A stretch of 48,203 bases of DNA, from NCBI GenBank assembly GCA_902597515.1, contig CACJYB010000005.1, forward strand, positions 1-48,203. Direction: 5' to 3'. The DNA comes from an uncultured Pelagibacteraceae bacterium (GTDB taxonomy: Bacteria; Pseudomonadota; Alphaproteobacteria; Pelagibacterales; Pelagibacteraceae). Below the pieces are notes generated by a model. The model had not been told where the DNA came from and did not search any database. It worked only from the letters and a program-made list of their open reading frames with translations. Below, piece after piece: positions 20,494-32,452 of this stretch (positions are counted from its first letter, which is position 1; each line of letters opens with the position of its first letter). The translations under genes were made by a program, and so were the position numbers.

Positions 20494-21426
20494 ATGAAAT
20501 CTATTCAATCAAATATCAAAAAAGCAAAAAAATATTTAGATAATAATCATTGTGTTGCGGTACCAACAGAAACTGTTTATGGATTAGCTGCAAATGCGTA
20601 CTCGAATAGTGCAGTTAAGAAAATATTTAGTCTTAAAAAAAGACCATTAAATAATCCTCTAATTGTCCATTATTACGATATTCAAAGACTTAAAGAAGAC
20701 TGTGATATAAATGATAATTTAGTTAAACTTTACAAAAAATTTTCTCCAGGTCCGATAACTTATGTTCTGAAATTAAAATATAACTCAAAAATATCAAAAT
20801 TTGTCACTAATAATAAAAAAAGTATTGCTGTACGTTTCCCTAAACATAAATTGTTAAGAAATTTATTAAAAAATTTAGATTATCCGGTAGCGGCACCTAG
20901 TGCAAATATATCCTCAAGATTAAGTTCAGTTAAACCATCTGATGTAAAAGAAGAATTTGGTTCAAAAATAAAATATATTTTAAATGGAGGAAAAAGTAAA
21001 ATTGGAGTTGAGTCTACAATACTAAACCTTTTAGAAAAGCCCTCACTTTTAAGATATGGAGGCCTAGATACTAAAAAAATCGAAAATGTTTTAAAAAAAA
21101 AATTATTAATTAATACAAATTCAAAAAAAAAATTATCACCTGGTTTATTTCCGTTACATTACTCACCCGGGATACCTTTAAGAGTCAATGTTAAAAAACC
21201 AAAAAAAGATGAGGCTTATTTATTAATTAAAAAAAGAAAATCAAAATTAAAAAACTATTATTATTTATCCAAAATGAAAAATATAGATGAAGCTGCAAAG
21301 AATTTATATTCAACTTTAAGAAAAATTAAAAACGATGGCTATAAAAAGATTGCAGTCGAAAAGATACCAAACAAAGGTCTTGGCAAAACAATTAATGATA
21401 GATTAAAGAGAGCCTCTAAATATTGA
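20494..21426 (+). CDS. L-threonylcarbamoyladenylate synthase (Sua5/YrdC family)
   Basis: VAVPTETVYGLAANAYS, KKRPLNNPLIVH, SPGLFPLHYSPG linker motif of Sua5. Confidence 0.92.
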   Translation: MKSIQSNIKKAKKYLDNNHCVAVPTETVYGLAANAYSNSAVKKIFSLKKRPLNNPLIVHYYDIQRLKEDCDINDNLVKLYKKFSPGPITYVLKLKYNSKISKFVTNNKKSIAVRFPKHKLLRNLLKNLDYPVAAPSANISSRLSSVKPSDVKEEFGSKIKYILNGGKSKIGVESTILNLLEKPSLLRYGGLDTKKIENVLKKKLLINTNSKKKLSPGLFPLHYSPGIPLRVNVKKPKKDEAYLLIKKRKSKLKNYYYLSKMKNIDEAAKNLYSTLRKIKNDGYKKIAVEKIPNKGLGKTINDRLKRASKY

Positions 21427-22148
21427 TGACAAATTCTATTGAAGTAATAAATCTATCAAAAAAATATAAAGATAAAGTAGCAGTAACTAATATAAATTTT
21501 AAAATTAATGAAAATGAAATGGTTGGTCTATTGGGGCCTAATGGATGTGGAAAAACTACAACTATTGGAATGATTTTAGGATTATTAAAACCAAGTAGTG
21601 GTGAGGTTTTAATAAACGGAGAAAATATTGAAAAAAACAAAATCTCACTTCTTCACAAAATGAATTTTATTTCACCATATATTGAATTACCTAAAAAACT
21701 TAAAGTTAAACAAAATTTAATTGTTTATGGAAAATTATATAATATTCAAAATTTAAATGACCGAATAGATCACCTTGCAAATAAACTTAGATTAAAAGAC
21801 CTTTTAAACAAAATTACAGGAGAACTTTCTTCTGGACAAAAAAACAGGGTAAGTCTTGCTAAAGCTTTAATAAATGATCCAACGGTACTTTTGTTGGATG
21901 AACCCACTGCTTCACTAGATCCTGAAACTGGTGATTTTGTAAGATCGTTTTTAGAAGAATACAAAAAGGAAAAAAAAATATCGGTTTTGCTTGCCTCTCA
22001 TAATATGGAAGAAGTAAAAAGATTATGTAGTTCTGTTTTAATGATGAAAGATGGTTTAATAGTGGATAGAGGAACTCCTGAAGAGTTAATAACAAAGTAT
22101 GGAAGAAGAAATTTAGAAGAAGTATTTTTAGAAATTGCGAGAAAATAA
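21426..22148 (+). CDS. ABC transporter ATP-binding protein
   Basis: GLLGPNGCGKTT Walker A, LSSGQKNR signature, LLLDEPTASLD Walker B. Confidence 0.95.
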   Translation: MTNSIEVINLSKKYKDKVAVTNINFKINENEMVGLLGPNGCGKTTTIGMILGLLKPSSGEVLINGENIEKNKISLLHKMNFISPYIELPKKLKVKQNLIVYGKLYNIQNLNDRIDHLANKLRLKDLLNKITGELSSGQKNRVSLAKALINDPTVLLLDEPTASLDPETGDFVRSFLEEYKKEKKISVLLASHNMEEVKRLCSSVLMMKDGLIVDRGTPEELITKYGRRNLEEVFLEIARK

Positions 22149-22150
22149 AA

Positions 22151-22942
22151 ATGAATTTAATGAGAATTTATGGTCTTTTTTTAAGACACTTTTATTTAAT
22201 AACTAGATCATTTCCAAGAATATTAGATTTAATTTATTGGCCTTCAATTCAAATTACTCTCTGGGGATTTATTTCTAATTTTTTTGCAGCTCATAGCACT
22301 TACTACAGTGGTGCGGTAGGAGTTATTCTTTCATGTGCAATTCTTTATGATTTTTTATTTAGAACCAGTATTGGCTTTAATATGTTATTTTTAGAGGAAA
22401 TTTGGAGCAGAAACTTTACAAACCTATTTATTGCTCCTATGAAAATTAGTGAGATAATTATCTCTTTAGTTTTAACAGCTTTAATTAGAGCTTTAATTGG
22501 TTTAATACCAGCAATATTGTTGACTTCTCCATTGTTTGGAATTTCATTGTTAAAACTTGGTTTTCCTTTGGCTTTTCTTTTCTTAAGTTTATATTTATTT
22601 GGAATTACGCTTGGTCTACTTGTGTCAGCAGGATTATTAAGATTTGGTCCATCTTTTGAAAATATTGCATGGTCTACCATGTTTTTGTTAGCACCTTTTG
22701 GCTGTATATACTACCCAGTTGAAATATTACCAGAAATATTCCAATCAATCGCTTTCGCATTGCCATTAGTATATATTTTTGAGGAGACTAGAAATATTTT
22801 AGTTAATGGAACAGTCAATTATGAAAATATAATAAATGCAGTCTATCTTAATGGGTTTTATTTAATTTTATCAATAACCGTATTTTATTACTCTTTCGAT
22901 AAAGCAAGAGAAAAAGGAACTTTGATAAACATGGGAGAATAA
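22151..22942 (+). CDS. ABC-2 type transporter permease
   Basis: Hydrophobic multi-TM protein directly downstream of the ATPase. Confidence 0.88.
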   Translation: MNLMRIYGLFLRHFYLITRSFPRILDLIYWPSIQITLWGFISNFFAAHSTYYSGAVGVILSCAILYDFLFRTSIGFNMLFLEEIWSRNFTNLFIAPMKISEIIISLVLTALIRALIGLIPAILLTSPLFGISLLKLGFPLAFLFLSLYLFGITLGLLVSAGLLRFGPSFENIAWSTMFLLAPFGCIYYPVEILPEIFQSIAFALPLVYIFEETRNILVNGTVNYENIINAVYLNGFYLILSITVFYYSFDKAREKGTLINMGE

Positions 22943-22944
22943 AT

Positions 22945-23021
22945 TGGTGCGCCTGCTAGGAGTCGAACCCAGAACCTCCTGATCCGAAGTCAGGCGCTCT
23001 ATCCAGTTGAGCTACAAGCGC
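22945..23021 (-). tRNA. tRNA-Arg (anticodon TCG), CCA encoded
   Basis: Minus strand: GCGCTTGTAGCTCAACTGGATAGAGCGCCTGACTTCGGATCAGGAGGTTCTGGGTTCGACTCCTAGCAGGCGCACCA; full cloverleaf, anticodon loop CTTCGGA. Confidence 0.97.
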
Positions 23022-23044
23022 ATATAGTATTAATATTATATTTT

Positions 23045-24025
23045 ATGGAAAAAAACATTAATTTTATAGTCAAAGAGAATGAGAAGAATTTAAGGGTTGA
23101 TGTTTTAATTAACAAAAGAGAGGAATTAATTAGTAGAACTAGGATTAAAAATTTAATTTTAAAAGAAAAGTTAACACTAAATAATGAAATAATTAAAAGT
23201 CCGTCAAAAAAAGTCTCAATTGGTGATACTATAAATCTTAAGATTCCAGAGCCTGAAATAGCATCCCTTAAACCTTACGAATTTAAATTAGAAATAATAT
23301 ACGAAGATGATGATCTATTAGTAATTAATAAACCTGCTGGAATAATCATGCATCCAGGAGCTGGAAATTATGATAAGACAATTGTTAATGCATTGATGCA
23401 TTATGACAAGGATTCTTTATCAAATATAGGTGACGAGTTAAGACCTGGTATTGTTCATAGAATTGATAAAAACACATCTGGTTTAGTTGTAATTGCAAAA
23501 AACAATGAAACTCATGAAAATTTATCAAAACAATTTAGTGATCATACAATTATAAGAGAGTACCAACTTTTAATATGGGGAAAATTAAGACCCTCTTCAG
23601 GAAGAATTGAGACATTTATAACTCGTAGTTCAAAAAATAGACAACTTATGGAAGTTAGTAGTTCTAAAGGCAAGAAAGCTATAACAAATTATAAAACACT
23701 TGAAATTTTTGAAAATCAGAAAACACCAACCTTAAGTTTAGTTGAATGTAAATTAGAAACAGGAAGAACACATCAGATAAGAGTTCATATGAATTATAAA
23801 GGTAATAGCCTAGTTGGAGATGATAAATATAAAAAAAAATATAAAAAGTTAAAAAATATTGATTTAGATATCCAAGATTCAATTACTAAATTAAATAGAC
23901 AATTTCTGCATGCAAAAACTTTAGGATTTATACATCCACGAACTAAGAAAGAGATGATTTTTTCCTCACTTTTGCCACAAGATCTAAATAATATTCTAAA
24001 AATGCTTAGAAACACTGAAGAATAA
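23045..24025 (+). CDS. rluD: RluA/RluD-family rRNA pseudouridine synthase
   Basis: RPGIVHRIDKNTSGLVVIAKN catalytic motif and GRTHQIRVHMNYKG. Confidence 0.92.
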   Translation: MEKNINFIVKENEKNLRVDVLINKREELISRTRIKNLILKEKLTLNNEIIKSPSKKVSIGDTINLKIPEPEIASLKPYEFKLEIIYEDDDLLVINKPAGIIMHPGAGNYDKTIVNALMHYDKDSLSNIGDELRPGIVHRIDKNTSGLVVIAKNNETHENLSKQFSDHTIIREYQLLIWGKLRPSSGRIETFITRSSKNRQLMEVSSSKGKKAITNYKTLEIFENQKTPTLSLVECKLETGRTHQIRVHMNYKGNSLVGDDKYKKKYKKLKNIDLDIQDSITKLNRQFLHAKTLGFIHPRTKKEMIFSSLLPQDLNNILKMLRNTEE

Positions 24026-24066
24026 ATTATTGAAAATTAGGTATAATTAATTAAATAAACACCTCT

Positions 24067-24960
24067 ATGAGCACAACAATGAGTAATAATCTACCAACCC
24101 TTTCTAATGAAGGTGGACTATCTGCATACTTAGAGCAGATTAAAAAATTTCCGATGTTAGCTGCAGAAGAAGAATATATGCTAGCAAAAAATTGGAAAAC
24201 GACTGGTAATATTAAAGCTGCAGAAAAACTAGTTACTAGTCATTTAAGATTAGTTGCAAAGATTGCTATGGGCTACAAAGGATATGGTTTGCCTATTAAT
24301 GAAATGATTTCAGAGGGAAATGTAGGTCTTATGCAAGCTGTCAAGAAATTTGAACCAGAAAAAGGTTTTAGATTGGCAACTTATGCAATGTGGTGGATTA
24401 AGGCTTCTATTCAAGAATATATTTTAAGATCTTGGAGCCTTGTCAAAATTGGAACTACCACTGCTCAAAAAAAATTATTTTTTAATTTAAAGAAAATTAA
24501 AAATCAAATTTCTCCAGAAACTGAAGGAGATTTAAGAGATGAACACGTTGATCATATAGCTAATAAGCTCGATGTAAGTAAAGAAGAAGTCGTTTCTATG
24601 AATAGAAGACTTTCTGGAAAAGAGTTCTCGCTTAATGCTCAAGTTGGAGAAGATGGTGATGAATGGCAAGACTGGTTGGTTGATAAAGAACTTGATCATG
24701 ATTTAAAATTTGCTCAGCACGAGGAAATGGAGCAAAGAAAAGATTTATTAAAAGACTCTATTAAAGTCCTTAACGATAGAGAAAGAGAAATTCTATACTC
24801 AAGAAGACTAAATGATGACCCAACTACACTAGAGGATTTAAGTAAAAAATATAAAATTAGTAGAGAAAGAGTTAGACAAATAGAAAATAAAGCATTTGAA
24901 AAACTCCAAAAGCATATGCTTCTATTAGCTAAATCAAAAAATCTTTTACCTGCAAACTAA
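24067..24960 (+). CDS. rpoH: RNA polymerase heat-shock sigma factor (sigma-32)
   Basis: [44 protein letters not shown]-type region 2. Confidence 0.94.
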   Translation: MSTTMSNNLPTLSNEGGLSAYLEQIKKFPMLAAEEEYMLAKNWKTTGNIKAAEKLVTSHLRLVAKIAMGYKGYGLPINEMISEGNVGLMQAVKKFEPEKGFRLATYAMWWIKASIQEYILRSWSLVKIGTTTAQKKLFFNLKKIKNQISPETEGDLRDEHVDHIANKLDVSKEEVVSMNRRLSGKEFSLNAQVGEDGDEWQDWLVDKELDHDLKFAQHEEMEQRKDLLKDSIKVLNDREREILYSRRLNDDPTTLEDLSKKYKISRERVRQIENKAFEKLQKHMLLLAKSKNLLPAN

Positions 24961-26249
24961 ACTTCAAAAGGGTTTTCAATTAAAATAGTATCATCTCTTT
25001 CAGGACTAGTTGAAATACTTGATACTTTTGCACCAATAAAATCTTCAACAGCAAAAATATATTTTTTTGCATTTTCAGGTAACGAGTGCATATTTTTGAC
25101 TCCACTTGTAGAAACTTTCCAACCTGGAAAAGTTTCATAAATTGGTTTTATTTTTATTTGGTCTTCTACAGCAGCGGGTAGATAATCTAATCTTTCGCCA
25201 TTAAGATCGTAAGCAACACACATTTTAATTTCATCTAATTCATCAAGTACATCTAATTTCGTTAAAGCGATACCATCAATCCCTGAAACTTTAATAGTTT
25301 GCCTTACCAAAACACCATCGAACCAACCACATCTTCTTTTTCTACTTGTAACAGTTCCAAATTCTTTTCCACGTCTTCCTAAAAGTTCACCGATATCATC
25401 TGTTAACTCTGTTGGAAAAGGGCCTTCTCCAACTCTTGTTGTATAAGCTTTTGTTATTCCTAGAACATAATTTATTGAATTAGGGCCACAACCAGTTCCT
25501 GTTGCTGCGCTTGAAGCAACAGTATTAGATGAAGTTACAAAAGGATAAGTTCCATGATCTACATCAAGTAAAATACCCTGGGCTCCTTCGAACAAAATTT
25601 TCTTTTTTTGTTTTTTAAATTGATCAATCTTTAACCAAACTGGCTGAGAGAATTCTAATATTTTGGGTGCTATTTTAAGCAAATCAGATTTAAGCTGTTC
25701 TTTTTCAAAAATTTTTTTTCCTAGACCTTTTCTAATCGCATTATGATGAACTAATACAGAGTCGAGTCTTTGATCTAAATTTTTTTCAGATCTTAGATCC
25801 ATTACTCTTATAGATCTTCTTCCAACTTTATCCTCATATGCAGGTCCAATTCCACGTCTAGTAGTTCCTATTTTGCTTTTTCCTGCTGCATCCTCTCTAA
25901 TCTCATCCATTTCTCTATGAAAAGGTAAAATTAAATTTGCAGACTCTGAGATAATAAGATTATTTACATTTACTTCTACGCCTTTAGATTTTATTTCTTC
26001 TATTTCCTCTAATAGAGCCCATGGATCTACAACAACTCCGTTGCCAATAATTGATATTTTACCTTTTCTAACTATTCCAGATGGCAGTAATCTCAATTTG
26101 TATGTAACACCATCAATCACTAAAGTATGGCCAGCATTGTGACCTCCTTGGAATCTTATTACTACATCAGCCTGTTCAGATAACCAATCAACAATTTTTC
26201 CTTTACCTTCGTCACCCCATTGAGATCCAACAACGACTATATTTTTCAT
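24957..26249 (-). CDS. purA: Adenylosuccinate synthetase
   Basis: [33 protein letters not shown]. Confidence 0.98.
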   Translation of the reverse strand: MKNIVVVGSQWGDEGKGKIVDWLSEQADVVIRFQGGHNAGHTLVIDGVTYKLRLLPSGIVRKGKISIIGNGVVVDPWALLEEIEEIKSKGVEVNVNNLIISESANLILPFHREMDEIREDAAGKSKIGTTRRGIGPAYEDKVGRRSIRVMDLRSEKNLDQRLDSVLVHHNAIRKGLGKKIFEKEQLKSDLLKIAPKILEFSQPVWLKIDQFKKQKKKILFEGAQGILLDVDHGTYPFVTSSNTVASSAATGTGCGPNSINYVLGITKAYTTRVGEGPFPTELTDDIGELLGRRGKEFGTVTSRKRRCGWFDGVLVRQTIKVSGIDGIALTKLDVLDELDEIKMCVAYDLNGERLDYLPAAVEDQIKIKPIYETFPGWKVSTSGVKNMHSLPENAKKYIFAVEDFIGAKVSSISTSPERDDTILIENPFEV

Positions 26250-27061
26250 TATTTAAATTTTCTGTTTAATTTTAAGGAAGTGAGATGGTTAATTGGGCCA
26301 TGACCTTTTCCATATTTCGGGTTTGATTTAATTGCAGAATTTACATACTTAATTCCAAGCTCACAAGATTTCTTTACTGTTTTTCCACATGATAAAAAAG
26401 TTGTAACTGAGCTGGATAATGTACAACCTGTACCATGGGTATTCTTTGTTTTGTGACGCTCACTTTTGAAGATCTTTATGTCTTTTTTGTTTATTAAAAT
26501 ATCTATTAAATTTTTATGTTTTAAATGACCACCTTTTATAAGTACATTTTTAGCTCCTAATCCTATAAGCTTATTAGCAGCAAAAATCATATCCTCTTTA
26601 GTTATAATTGTTGTTTTAGTCAAAATTTCTGCCTCTGGAATATTTGGGGTAATAAGTGATACTTTTTTAATTAATTTTAATTTTAATAATTGAATAGCTT
26701 TAGTATCTATTAGTTTAGCCCCTCCTTTAGCAACCATAACGGGATCTAATACGATTTTTTTAACTTTAATTACATCCAGAGCTTTCAGTACCATTCTAAT
26801 AACCTCTGAAGAATGTAGCATACCAATTTTTATTGCATCAGGTCTTATATCTTTGCAACTGTAAACAATTTGATTAAAAATTTCTTTTGGATTAATTCCA
26901 ACAATTGATTTTACTCCAGTGGTATTTTGAGAAGTAACTGCTGTTATTGCTGTCATTGCATAAGAACCTAGAGCAGTAACAGTTTTTATATCAGCTTGAA
27001 TACCTGCTCCACCAGATGAATCAGATCCTGCAATAATTAAAATTTTAGAATTAGGTTTCAA
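26249..27061 (-). CDS. thiD: Hydroxymethylpyrimidine/phosphomethylpyrimidine kinase
   Basis: [33 protein letters not shown]. Confidence 0.95.
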   Translation of the reverse strand: MKPNSKILIIAGSDSSGGAGIQADIKTVTALGSYAMTAITAVTSQNTTGVKSIVGINPKEIFNQIVYSCKDIRPDAIKIGMLHSSEVIRMVLKALDVIKVKKIVLDPVMVAKGGAKLIDTKAIQLLKLKLIKKVSLITPNIPEAEILTKTTIITKEDMIFAANKLIGLGAKNVLIKGGHLKHKNLIDILINKKDIKIFKSERHKTKNTHGTGCTLSSSVTTFLSCGKTVKKSCELGIKYVNSAIKSNPKYGKGHGPINHLTSLKLNRKFK

Positions 27062-27062
27062 T

Positions 27063-28394
27063 TTATTTAATTTTTTTCGTAATCATGTTCACGCATTTAT
27101 ATAAAAGAGCTTTATTTTCACTTTCTCCCATTACTCTTATTTTGGACTCTGTTCCTGATTTTCTAACTAAAATTCTTCCATTACCTTTGATTAATTTATC
27201 TGCATTTTTTATGATTTTTTTTATATCTGGTTTATTAATTATATTTTTATCTTTAACATCGATATTTTCTAAAAGCTGAGGTGTTTTCTTAAATTGATCA
27301 AAAAATTCACTTGCCTTTTTTCCTTTTCTTAAAGCAAAAAGAGCTTCTAAAGCTACTAGCAAACCATCTCCTGTGGTTGCAAATTTACCTAAAATAATAT
27401 GTCCTGATTGTTCACCACCTAAATTAAAATTATATTTCTGCATTTTTTCTTTAACATATCTATCTCCAACATTTGCCCTTAAAAATTTTATTCCTTTTGA
27501 TTTAAAATATTTTTCTAACCCATAATTTGACATTAATGTTCCAACAACTCCCCCTTTTAACATTTTTTTATTTTTCCATCTTGTTGCTAAAGCAGCTATA
27601 ATTTGATCTCCATCGATTATATTGCTTTTCTCATCACACATTATAATTCTGTCAGCATCTCCATCTAAAGATATTCCGATATGTGCTTTATATTTTTTTA
27701 CAGCAGATCTAATGTTTCTTGGAAAAGTTGATCCACATTTTTTATTAATATTTAAACCATTTGGTTTTACACCTATTGCTATCACTTTAGCTCCTAATGA
27801 TTTCAATAATTCAGGACCTGCCTTATAACCAGCGCCGTTTGCACAGTCGATTACTATTCTTAGTCCTCTTAAATTGAACTCTTTTGTAAAATTTTTTTTT
27901 AATATTTTAATATAATTTTTGGTGCCTGTTTCTAATCTTTTAACTCTTCCTAATTTTTCAGAATGCGAGAGATTTTTTGAGATTTTCTTATCAATGAGAC
28001 TTTCAATTTTTTTTTCTATTTTATCTGATAATTTCATTCCATCAGGACCAAACAATTTTAAACCATTGTCAAAATGTGGATTATGAGAAGCGGTAATCAT
28101 TATACCCATATTCGCCTTCATTTCTTTTGTTAACATAGCCAACGCATTAGTTGGTAAGGGTCCTAGGGTATAAACATGCATACCAGCAGAAGCCAAACCT
28201 GAGACAAGAGCTGGCTCAAGTGTATATCCAGACAATCTCGTATCTTTTGCAATTATTGCTGTTTGTTTTCTTTTTTTTTGAGATTTAAAGTATGTTCCAC
28301 TAGCAAGTCCAAATTTAAAAAACATGTCTCCATTTATATATTTGCTGTTAACTGCACCTCTTATTCCATCTGTTCCAAAATATTTTTTTGCCAT
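27063..28394 (-). CDS. glmM: Phosphoglucosamine mutase
   Basis: KYFGTDGIRGAVN; GIMITASHNPHFDNG. Confidence 0.97.
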   Translation of the reverse strand: MAKKYFGTDGIRGAVNSKYINGDMFFKFGLASGTYFKSQKKRKQTAIIAKDTRLSGYTLEPALVSGLASAGMHVYTLGPLPTNALAMLTKEMKANMGIMITASHNPHFDNGLKLFGPDGMKLSDKIEKKIESLIDKKISKNLSHSEKLGRVKRLETGTKNYIKILKKNFTKEFNLRGLRIVIDCANGAGYKAGPELLKSLGAKVIAIGVKPNGLNINKKCGSTFPRNIRSAVKKYKAHIGISLDGDADRIIMCDEKSNIIDGDQIIAALATRWKNKKMLKGGVVGTLMSNYGLEKYFKSKGIKFLRANVGDRYVKEKMQKYNFNLGGEQSGHIILGKFATTGDGLLVALEALFALRKGKKASEFFDQFKKTPQLLENIDVKDKNIINKPDIKKIIKNADKLIKGNGRILVRKSGTESKIRVMGESENKALLYKCVNMITKKIK

Positions 28395-29446
28395 TAATTT
28401 TTGATTATCTGATTAAAAACTTTAATACCTTGCATAACTTCATTAACATCATGAATTCTTAAGATCTGAATTCCTTGCATCATTAAATAAATTGAAGAAG
28501 CCATAGTTCCACCGATCCTTGTTTCGCTATCATTCTTTTTTGATATATCTTTAATAAATCTTTTTCTTGAATTCCCTACTAGTATAGGAAAACCTAATGA
28601 ATGAAAAATAGAAACACCTCTTATAAGATTCATATTATGTTTCAAATTTTTTCCAAATCCAATTCCAGGATCTAAAATTATATTATTGTGTTTAATACCT
28701 TTAGACCTTATTAACTTAATCTTATCTTCAAAATAATCATATATATCTAATAATTCATTTTTATATATTGGATTCTTTTGCATATTTTCTGGTGTCCCAA
28801 GTGAATGCTGTATTACAAATGGAATTTTATATTTTTTTAAAACATTTATTGTTTTAGGATCATGGTTCAATCCCGAAACATCATTAATAAGTTTGACCCC
28901 CATTTTAATACCATTTTCCATAATTGCAGATTTTCTTGTGTCTAAAGATATTGGTATTTTTTTTACAATTAATTTTAATGTCTTATTAATTCTATACCAT
29001 TCTCGATTTTTATTTACTTCCTTTGATCCTGGTCTTGTAGACTCTCCACCAACATCTACTAACGAAGCACCAGTTTTATACAAATTGATAGCATGACTGA
29101 CGCCTTTATTTTTTTTGTTAAATTTTCCTCCATCGGAAAAACTATCAGGAGTTAGATTTAAAACACCCAATATATTTGGAATTTTTTTAAAATTTAAATT
29201 TGAAAAGTTTGATTTTTTTGACCTAATTTTTTTTAAATCTGAATTTATTTTTGTTTTTAGTTTTTTTGGTAATTTTCTAATTTTATTTATTGAAATTTTT
29301 CTAATTCTTTTTCTTGTAATTATCTCAACATGGTCAAAAGATATTTCTTTAATCTGATGTAAAGGGATAGATTGTTTTTTCTTAACTAAAATTTTTGATT
29401 GTTTGCCGAAGTAGAAATTACACGCTCTTGTGTAATATCTTGGCAT
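28394..29446 (-). CDS. folP: Dihydropteroate synthase
   Basis: GVLNLTPDSFSDGGKF; LVDVGGESTRPGS. About 90-residue N-terminal extension precedes the catalytic domain. Confidence 0.95.
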   Translation of the reverse strand: MPRYYTRACNFYFGKQSKILVKKKQSIPLHQIKEISFDHVEIITRKRIRKISINKIRKLPKKLKTKINSDLKKIRSKKSNFSNLNFKKIPNILGVLNLTPDSFSDGGKFNKKNKGVSHAINLYKTGASLVDVGGESTRPGSKEVNKNREWYRINKTLKLIVKKIPISLDTRKSAIMENGIKMGVKLINDVSGLNHDPKTINVLKKYKIPFVIQHSLGTPENMQKNPIYKNELLDIYDYFEDKIKLIRSKGIKHNNIILDPGIGFGKNLKHNMNLIRGVSIFHSLGFPILVGNSRKRFIKDISKKNDSETRIGGTMASSIYLMMQGIQILRIHDVNEVMQGIKVFNQIIKN

Positions 29447-29452
29447 TATTTA

Positions 29453-31360
29453 TTAATGAACAATTTTTGGTTTCAAACCCATCGCACCCAAAGCTGAATC
29501 TTGATCATCTTTTGATTCTGGATTATCTAAAATTTTATCTTTTGGATATAAATTTTTATTAATTATATTCTCTATTTCTTCACCAGTTAAAGTCTCATAA
29601 GTTATTAAAGCTTTTGCAATTTTATGTAGATCATCTATTTTTTCTGTTAAAATTTCCTTAGCTTTATTATATCCTTCATCTACAAGTTTTCTTATTTCTT
29701 TATCAATTTTCTGAGCAACTTCCTCTGATACTGATTGAGTTTGAGTAACTGATCTTCCTAAAAACACTTCTTCTTGGTTTTCCCCATATTCAACTGGACC
29801 CATTTCTTCACTCATTCCATATTTTGTTACCATTGCTCTTGCTAACTGTGTAGCCTGGTTAATATCAGAACCATTTCCTCCACCTGCTCCTGTAGATATA
29901 TTATCTTTTCCAAAAATTAATTCTTCAGCCACTCTTCCTCCAAAACAAACAGCTAGTCTCGCTTTAAGATATTTTATTGAGTAACCATGTTTGTCTCTTT
30001 CAGGTAAGTTCATTACCATTCCAAGAGCTCTGCCTCTTGGTATAATAGTAGCTTTATGAATAGGATCATAACTTGGCATATTAAACGACACTAGAGCATG
30101 TCCACCTTCATGGTATGCAGTTAGTTTTTTTTCATCTTCTGTCATGACCATTGAACGTCTTTCAGCACCCATCATAACTTTATCTTTTGCTTCCTCAAAT
30201 TCTAGTAATGTGACTATCCTCTTATTTTTTCTCGCTGCTAACAAAGCTGCTTCGTTAACTATATTTGCAAGATCAGCTCCTGAAAATCCTGGCGTGCCTC
30301 TTGCAATTGTTCTTAAATTAACGTCTGGCGCCATTTTTATTTTTTTTACATGAACTTTTAAAATTTTTTCTCTTCCAATAATATCTGGGTTTGAAACCAC
30401 TACCTGTCTATCAAACCTTCCTGGTCTCAATAAAGCTGGATCGAGCACATCTGGTCTGTTTGTTGCAGCTATAATTATGACACCCTCATTTGTATCAAAA
30501 CCATCCATTTCAACTAATAACTGGTTTAAGGTTTGTTCTCTCTCATCATTTCCACCTCCTAGACCTGCCCCTCTACTTCTTCCAACAGCATCTATCTCAT
30601 CTATAAAAATAATACATGGAGAATTTTTTTTACCTTGTTCAAACATGTCTCTTACTCTAGATGCTCCTACTCCAACGAACATTTCAACAAAATCAGAACC
30701 TGAAATAGTGAAAAACGGAACACCTGCTTCACCCGCAATTGCCCTTGCTAATAAAGTTTTACCAGTTCCTGGAGGACCAACAAGTAAAGCTCCTCTTGGA
30801 ATTTTACCACCCAACCTACTAAATTTTTTAGGATCTTTTAAGAATTCTACCATTTCTTCTACTTCTTCTTTAGCTTCCTCTACACCAGCAACATCATTAA
30901 AAGTAACCTTTCCTTTTAATTCATTCATCATTTTCGCTTTTGATTTTCCAAATCCCATTGCTCCACCTTTGCCACCCTGCATTTGTCTCATGAAGAAAAT
31001 CCATACTGCGATCAGTAATAACATTGGGAACCATGAGAGAAGGACGCCAAACAATGAAGGCATTTTTTCATCTAAAGGTGCTGCTGAAATACTCACACCT
31101 TTCTCTGATAATTTTTCTATAAGATTTGGATCATTAGGAGCGTAAGTTGAAAAAGATTTTCCATTCGAATAAGTGCCTTTGATGTTATTTCCCTGAATCT
31201 CAACTTTTAGAACTTCACCGTCCTCTACTGAATTTAAAAAATCTGAAAATATTATTTGATTCCCAGCTCTAACATTAGACTGTGGATTCTTAAACATGTT
31301 GTAAAGACCTATGGTTAAGAAAACTATTATTCCCCACATTGCAAGATTTTTTAAATTCAT
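29453..31360 (-). CDS. ftsH: ATP-dependent zinc metalloprotease FtsH
   Basis: [34 protein letters not shown] (HExxH-type) motif. Confidence 0.98.
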   Translation of the reverse strand: MNLKNLAMWGIIVFLTIGLYNMFKNPQSNVRAGNQIIFSDFLNSVEDGEVLKVEIQGNNIKGTYSNGKSFSTYAPNDPNLIEKLSEKGVSISAAPLDEKMPSLFGVLLSWFPMLLLIAVWIFFMRQMQGGKGGAMGFGKSKAKMMNELKGKVTFNDVAGVEEAKEEVEEMVEFLKDPKKFSRLGGKIPRGALLVGPPGTGKTLLARAIAGEAGVPFFTISGSDFVEMFVGVGASRVRDMFEQGKKNSPCIIFIDEIDAVGRSRGAGLGGGNDEREQTLNQLLVEMDGFDTNEGVIIIAATNRPDVLDPALLRPGRFDRQVVVSNPDIIGREKILKVHVKKIKMAPDVNLRTIARGTPGFSGADLANIVNEAALLAARKNKRIVTLLEFEEAKDKVMMGAERRSMVMTEDEKKLTAYHEGGHALVSFNMPSYDPIHKATIIPRGRALGMVMNLPERDKHGYSIKYLKARLAVCFGGRVAEELIFGKDNISTGAGGGNGSDINQATQLARAMVTKYGMSEEMGPVEYGENQEEVFLGRSVTQTQSVSEEVAQKIDKEIRKLVDEGYNKAKEILTEKIDDLHKIAKALITYETLTGEEIENIINKNLYPKDKILDNPESKDDQDSALGAMGLKPKIVH

Positions 31361-31423
31361 AGGTTTAAAATAAGAATTATTATTAAATTAACAAGTGACA
31401 AAATATCAGTTATTTCATTAACT

Positions 31424-32452
31424 TTAACGCTCTTTTGATACTATAACTGAGTTATTTACCTTCTTTATTACACAGTTTCCTAAAGTGGTCTTAAAAGAGA
31501 TGTCATTTCGTATTTGATAAATTAAGTTATCAATTTTTTTTCCTCTTACTGGATAGTATTTTTTACCAACACCTTTTAGTACTTCTGTGAGAGACCTAAA
31601 AACCACTTCTTCTGGCTGAAGAAAAAAATTTTTATTCAAAATAATAAAATTATTAATATTTGAAATTGTTGAATTGTCTTTCAAATTTTTTTCTACAAAG
31701 TATTTAATTGAATCATTAGCAAATCTTAAATTTTTTATAGTTAGATTAAATTTATCATTATCCAGTCCCTCAAATTCTAAGTTTTTTATAAAATTTCTAA
31801 CTTTTACTCTTTTAAATTGATCGTTTTTATTCGAGGGATCTTCAACATAATTATTAAAAACTTTTTTTGTAATATATTCTAAATTTTGTTTAGAAAATTT
31901 TAACAAAGGTCTAATCAAATTAATATTTTGTAAATTAGTTTTTTGATCAAATGATATAATGCCATTTAAACCGCTGCCTCTCAAAATTCTAATAAAAAAA
32001 TTTTCTATTAAATCATCCCTTTGATGACCTAATAAAATATTATTTATTTTTAATTTTTTTGCCTTGTTGATCATGAGTGCATATCTTTTATCTCTTGCAA
32101 TAGATTGAATGTTGCTTTTTGGTTTTTTTCCAACCCAGGTTAAAATTTCAAGATCAGTAGAGAGTTTTTTTAGAAGCAATTTTACAAATTTTGCCTCTTT
32201 TGTTGAGTTATTTCTAAGTTTATGATCAACATGCAAATATTTTACTTTTAGATGTTTTTTGATCGAATAAATTTTTGATAAAAAACATAAAGCTAAACTG
32301 TCTGGTCCACCAGAAACTGCAACTATAAAATCCTCGTTTAATTTAAGATTTTTTTGAAATTTTTTATAAATTTTAGAAGTTTGTTTATCTTTTAATTGAT
32401 TTAATAAAAACTTATGAGTCTTGTTTAATGCATTCAAATTTTTTGGACTCAT
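31424..32452 (-). CDS. tilS: tRNA(Ile)-lysidine synthase
   Basis: VAVSGGPDSLAL PP-loop, LGHQRDDLIENFFIRILRGSGLNG. Confidence 0.94.
   Translation of the reverse strand: MSPKNLNALNKTHKFLLNQLKDKQTSKIYKKFQKNLKLNEDFIVAVSGGPDSLALCFLSKIYSIKKHLKVKYLHVDHKLRNNSTKEAKFVKLLLKKLSTDLEILTWVGKKPKSNIQSIARDKRYALMINKAKKLKINNILLGHQRDDLIENFFIRILRGSGLNGIISFDQKTNLQNINLIRPLLKFSKQNLEYITKKVFNNYVEDPSNKNDQFKRVKVRNFIKNLEFEGLDNDKFNLTIKNLRFANDSIKYFVEKNLKDNSTISNINNFIILNKNFFLQPEEVVFRSLTEVLKGVGKKYYPVRGKKIDNLIYQIRNDISFKTTLGNCVIKKVNNSVIVSKER

Noticed and set aside
20600-21320. Many A/T homopolymer runs across the window that could suggest phase variation
   Set aside because: Runs of 7-9 A or T occur throughout this low-GC genome, in housekeeping genes as well; no sign of selective placement.
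28394-29446. Long N-terminal extension on FolP
   Set aside because: From memory, alphaproteobacterial FolP proteins often carry a comparable N-terminal extension; not treated as a novel fusion.
30477-31145. 222-aa + strand ORF opposite ftsH
   Set aside because: Fully antisense to a clear ftsH reading frame, with no recognisable domain; a codon-bias shadow ORF. The other short antisense ORFs in the track (for example 2296, 9160, 18215, 22345, 45484) were dismissed for the same reason.
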